64,000 nucleotides of DNA from Chiua virens (lineage: Eukaryota > Basidiomycota > Agaricomycetes > Boletales > Boletaceae): assembly GCA_019787685.1 (NCBI GenBank), contig JAHNUO010000007.1, positions 372,001 through 436,000 of the forward strand, read 5' to 3'. The notes under the pieces are model-generated. The model worked only from the letters and a program-made list of their open reading frames with translations, had not been told where the DNA came from and did no database searches. Each line of letters starts with the position of its first letter. Position 1 is the first letter of the stretch. The position numbers and the translations under genes were made by a program. This document shows positions 60,795 through 64,000 of the stretch, piece by piece.

Positions 60795-62781
60795 CTATAC
60801 GACGATCTCGTCCACCTTGGACCGATGAATGCAAAAACCCTAGATCACCGACCGGTCATCAGGAGCCCAAAGTGAAACGGCACGTCTACGCACCGGCGTC
60901 ACCCATTCTTTACATCCACAACACACACCCGCCCAATCATAATTCCCAATCTTGGCACCGCACTTCTTGTTCGGACACACAATCTTGCCCGACAGCGCGC
61001 CACTCGCGAGCATCGGGTCCATCCACTTCATCTACAGCAGTCGACCGCACCCGCATGAGCCATGCCACAAGCCAACACAAAACAGGGGACACGTACCGGC
61101 TCCACGAAATACCCGGAACACCGCGGATTCATCAATATCGGCGGGCTCAGCGCCTTGCCGTTGAGCCCCGTCATGCTGAGATGCATGCTCGCGGCGGCGC
61201 GGAGTGCGGCGAATTTCGGGTTGGCGGAGAGTTGTGCGGCGAGGTCGGGTGCAGCGCCGATGGCGGTGCTGGTGCTAGTGCTGGTGCTTGGGTGCGGGCC
61301 GGCACTCGGAGGTGGCGGGGACGGGACGCGTTTGGCAGGTGTCCGCCTGCCAAAGGTACGCATTGCGATTCCGAGCCCGGTGCGGGGACGTCGGATGGTA
61401 TGTTGAGGCTCTCTCCGAGGGCGTGGGAGAGATCACGGCCGATGCCTTCCATGGAGAGAGGTGAGGGCCGGAACGGGCGGTCACTCCCCGAGGGACGACG
61501 GGAGGGCGGGTGTGTGGTCGTGGGCTTGGGCTTGTCGGCGTCGGCGTCGGATTCGACGTCAGATGGGGGGTCTTCGGTTTCGAGGGCGGACATGGAGAGG
61601 GATTCAAGGAGGCTGCGGCCGCCTAGGGCGGCGAGGATGGCGGGGCGTGCTTCGGCGGAGAAGGTGTTTGATCCCGAGTTGAGGCGCGAGCGGGGTTGGT
61701 TTATGGAAGGGCGACGCGAGATGGTGACGTTCAGACTGGCAGATGGGCGTCGGGAGTGAACGGGTGGGAAGGGGTAGGCCTCGGAAGGACGGCGGGATCG
61801 GGCGGGGGAAAGAGAGGGGAGAGCGGGGGTCGGTGGTCCGAGTTGGCCGTGATCGAGCATGTGCTCGCGCGTGGCGAGTTCCTGTCTGGGAGGTGCGCTT
61901 CGTGAGCATGGGTCAGTGTCAGATGGGATGGTCGTGTACCTGCACATTTTGCATCGTATTCGTCTGTTCGGGACGATGACAGGGGTGTTTGACTCGGATC
62001 CGGGTGTCTGTGGATACTTCGCAAACATGTCATTTGGCGGGGCGGACCCATCACCATCTAGAACGATCAGATCAGGTTCGTGTAGCCAGGGCGAGATCGC
62101 ACGTGGAAAAACAGGGGTAAGGTAATGAATGAATGGGCCATGACGCACTCATGACTTCTTCCAGTGTTCGCTCCATGTAAAACATCCGCACGGGTTTCGA
62201 ACTGCGAGAGATCTTGTACGATGCCTGATGGAATATCTCGAGTTGCTGGAGGAAGCCTTCGTTGGGGCTGTTCATATGAGCTTCGGTTAGGCACATCGAC
62301 GTTTTATGAGCTCACTCCGTGTGTGGGCGCACGGCTCTTATCATATCGAGAGCGGCGGCAGCGTCTAGTTTGCGGGTGTACATCAAGTAGGCTGCGACGA
62401 TGGTTGCACTCCGGCCTGAAAGCGGTTCGACTCCACCGAGTGGGTTGATCTAGACGACTCACTTAGGCCCGCTTGACAGTGTACGAGCACGCTGCGACCC
62501 TTGTCGAGTTCCTTCTGGATGAAGGATATGGATGGCAGAAAGTGAACGAGGACATCTTCGTCTGCGCTGTCGTCGATGTTGATTTGACACTTGTTGAACG
62601 TCTAGGAGGATGGATGTTCCGGAGCCCTTTGGGGACAGAGACACTTGGAGCGTACCGCGTTGATGGTAACCTTGCCTCGCATTGCCGTTACGACACTAAA
62701 GATCTTCTTGGCTTTGAGGGACTCCACATTGAGTGCACTTGGCAGGTCGCCAATCCATAAATTAGGGACTATCTCGTCCAT
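60795..62781 (-). CDS. YVH1: Dual-specificity phosphatase Yvh1/DUSP12
   Basis: Yvh1 is a dual-specificity phosphatase with a C-terminal zinc-binding domain that acts in late 60S ribosomal subunit maturation. The start MDEIVPNLWIGDLPSALNVE at 62781 opens the phosphatase domain. The catalytic loop HCQAGLSRSATIVAAYLMY is formed across an intron and keeps the HC-x5-R signature. NEGFLQQLEIFHQASYKI completes it. The zinc part begins with RRIRCKMCR, followed by TREHMLDH, a long Ser/Pro-rich insert with SRRPS-type repeats and CSGYFVEP. After an intron come MKWMDPMLASGALSGKIVCP and NKKCGAKIGNYDWAGVCCGC, then KEWVTP. The last exon reads GFCIHRSKVDEIVV and stop. All key residues are present. The insert between the zinc-ligand groups is longer than in yeast. 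Confidence 0.9.
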
Positions 62782-63098
62782 GGTGAATACACGGAGAGTA
62801 GTTGTGGTATGAGAAAGGGAAAATAGAAACAGCGCCCGCAGCACAAAGCGCGGTCGCAGTTGAACGGGGAACTCAACGGCTTCTTGGCGTTGATGCAACT
62901 GATTGCGAACCCTGCGCGGGCTATGGTACATAAATATGACATGAACACTATCGTACTATCTCCAATAAAAATGACGTTATGCGATAGCATCAAGATACAA
63001 AGGCTTTGACGAATTTTGCAAATATCGACTTGCGTTTATTGCGGGGTGGACTAGGTGGAAGGGGGAGCAACGGTGCATTCATGATCTGTGTGATAATG
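62782..63098. other. Intergenic upstream of YVH1
   Basis: 317 bp between the phosphatase start and the 3' end of the next minus-strand candidate. It should contain the YVH1 promoter; no specific element recognised. Confidence 0.35.
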
Positions 63099-63602
63099 TC
63101 AATCCTTGCTCATTGCTGCGGGCCGTGGGCGACTGACCACGGGGGACGGGGACAACGAGTGTGAGAACCGAGATCGGGGTTCTTCACTTGACCCGGGGGA
63201 AACACAGCGGACATCCGCATCCCTTTCAGAATGATGTTGTGGAATGACGAGGAGTGCAAGCTCGAGCTGCACGCGTTGTCGTTCGCGTAGGACGCGTCGC
63301 CGTTCGTGTACGCTCGCACTTTGGGCGGCCAAGAGCGTAAACTGTTCATCCAGATACCCGGTGCGCGGCCTTGGTATTGGCTAGCATTGTAAAGTGGCTT
63401 GAGTACATGAGGGAAGGCAAGTACACCAAGGCGGACTTGCCTGGGTGTAGCCTCTGGAAGGGGCTGGACTTGTCCTTGGCCGCATGACGAGCGGAAAAGA
63501 GGAGTCGGACAAGGGTTTTGAGGGATGTAGGACGGCAACGTTGAAGACAAGCACCCTTGAATATAAGGGCACCGAGGTTTACCGGGCTTACTTGTCGCAT
63601 AT
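63099..63602 (-). CDS. Unrecognised protein candidate
   Basis: Minus-strand open pieces include YLDEQFTLLAAQSASVHERR followed by RVLRERQRVQLELALLVIPQ, a charged, probably helical stretch, and a Ser/Pro-rich end at 63099. Upstream pieces around 63.35-63.60 kb read in more than one frame (for example LVYLPSLMYSSHFTMLANT), and the exon joins are unclear. It is probably the 3' part of a gene whose start lies near or beyond 63.6 kb. No family recognised. Confidence 0.35.
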
Positions 63603-64000
63603 TAATGTGTCAGGGTGATAAGAGTACGCCGAATTTGATCATGATGCGTGATAGTAGGGGGTGATAGCTGAAACTGGGACTGACCCGCCACCCGAGAACA
63701 TGTTGCCGCTGTAGCGACGGTCCGTGGGTGCGAGTTGTCGGATGGTACCTATTTCGTGAAGGGCCTACGTTTCGAATTTTTAATGAAGGGCCAGAAGAAC
63801 GAGTGTGCACTGGGCGCTGATTCAGAGACCTTGCTACCGTCAGATCCGAGAAATCAGAACGTTCTGCGGTCAGCTTGTAAGTATAGTGTGCCTCGAACTC
63901 ACCAGGACGGGACGGAGAATTTCAAGGTACTCACGGCGAACAGCGGGTGTGTCACGCGGTTATTTGCGGAGTATGGCAACAAAGATTATCTTATCTTGCG
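63603..64000. other. Right end, nothing recognised
   Basis: No supported coding region, repeat or RNA gene in the last 0.4 kb; it may contain the 5' part of the unrecognised minus-strand gene. Confidence 0.3.

Noticed and set aside
61062..61979. Long plus-strand frames opposite the YVH1 gene
   Set aside because: They are antisense to the Ser/Pro-rich insert and zinc domain of the phosphatase, whose motifs are on the minus strand.

Overview
The window looks like nuclear DNA of a basidiomycete fungus, most likely an agaricomycete. The genes are broken by many 45-65 bp GT-AG introns. They include conserved eukaryotic housekeeping genes (SMC1, SEC24, a Yvh1-type phosphatase, a Gyp8-type Rab-GAP, a Num1/Mcp5-type cortical anchor, a Vps3/Vps39-type tether). 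Around them sit families expanded in mushroom-forming fungi: F-box-like proteins, multi-pass membrane receptors and DUF2855 proteins. No tRNA, rRNA, CRISPR array or prokaryotic feature was recognised.

Layout. The left end (0-11 kb) holds the 3' part of an amidase gene, two same-strand paralogues of a bHLH-like protein of identical predicted length (189 residues) and identical intron positions, and a Vps3/Vps39-like gene that lacks most of its N-terminal CNH domain. From 11 to 23 kb lie a DUF6533-like membrane protein gene, an intact Gyp8/TBC1D20 gene, an F-box-like gene, a 2.08 kb hAT transposon with an 8 bp target duplication that itself carries a 710 bp solo-LTR-like insertion, and a degenerate F-box relic fused to a degenerate membrane-protein relic. 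SMC1 fills 23.9-28.8 kb on the minus strand. Two paralogous seven-helix membrane protein genes point away from each other at 29.1-30.8 and 33.3-34.9 kb.

From 35 to 42 kb is a duplication mosaic: an intact F-box-like gene, a broken DUF2855 copy, a broken F-box copy, a nearly full DUF2855 gene with a disturbed 3' end, and a third membrane-protein relic. From 43 kb onward the window becomes ordinary gene-dense sequence: SEC24, a 14-helix-class MFS drug transporter, a hydantoinase/oxoprolinase-DUF917 fusion, a Num1/Mcp5-like PH protein divergently paired with it across only 98 bp, a Yvh1 phosphatase, and an unrecognised small gene at the right end.

The genes do not form one pathway. The unusual part is structural: a nested transposon with clear boundaries, repeated copying of F-box, DUF2855 and membrane-protein gene pieces together with their flanks, and several coding frames that change without a good intron, always in the same (+1) direction. 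Exon boundaries below were worked out by eye from reading frames and GT-AG signals; no alignment or database search was run.
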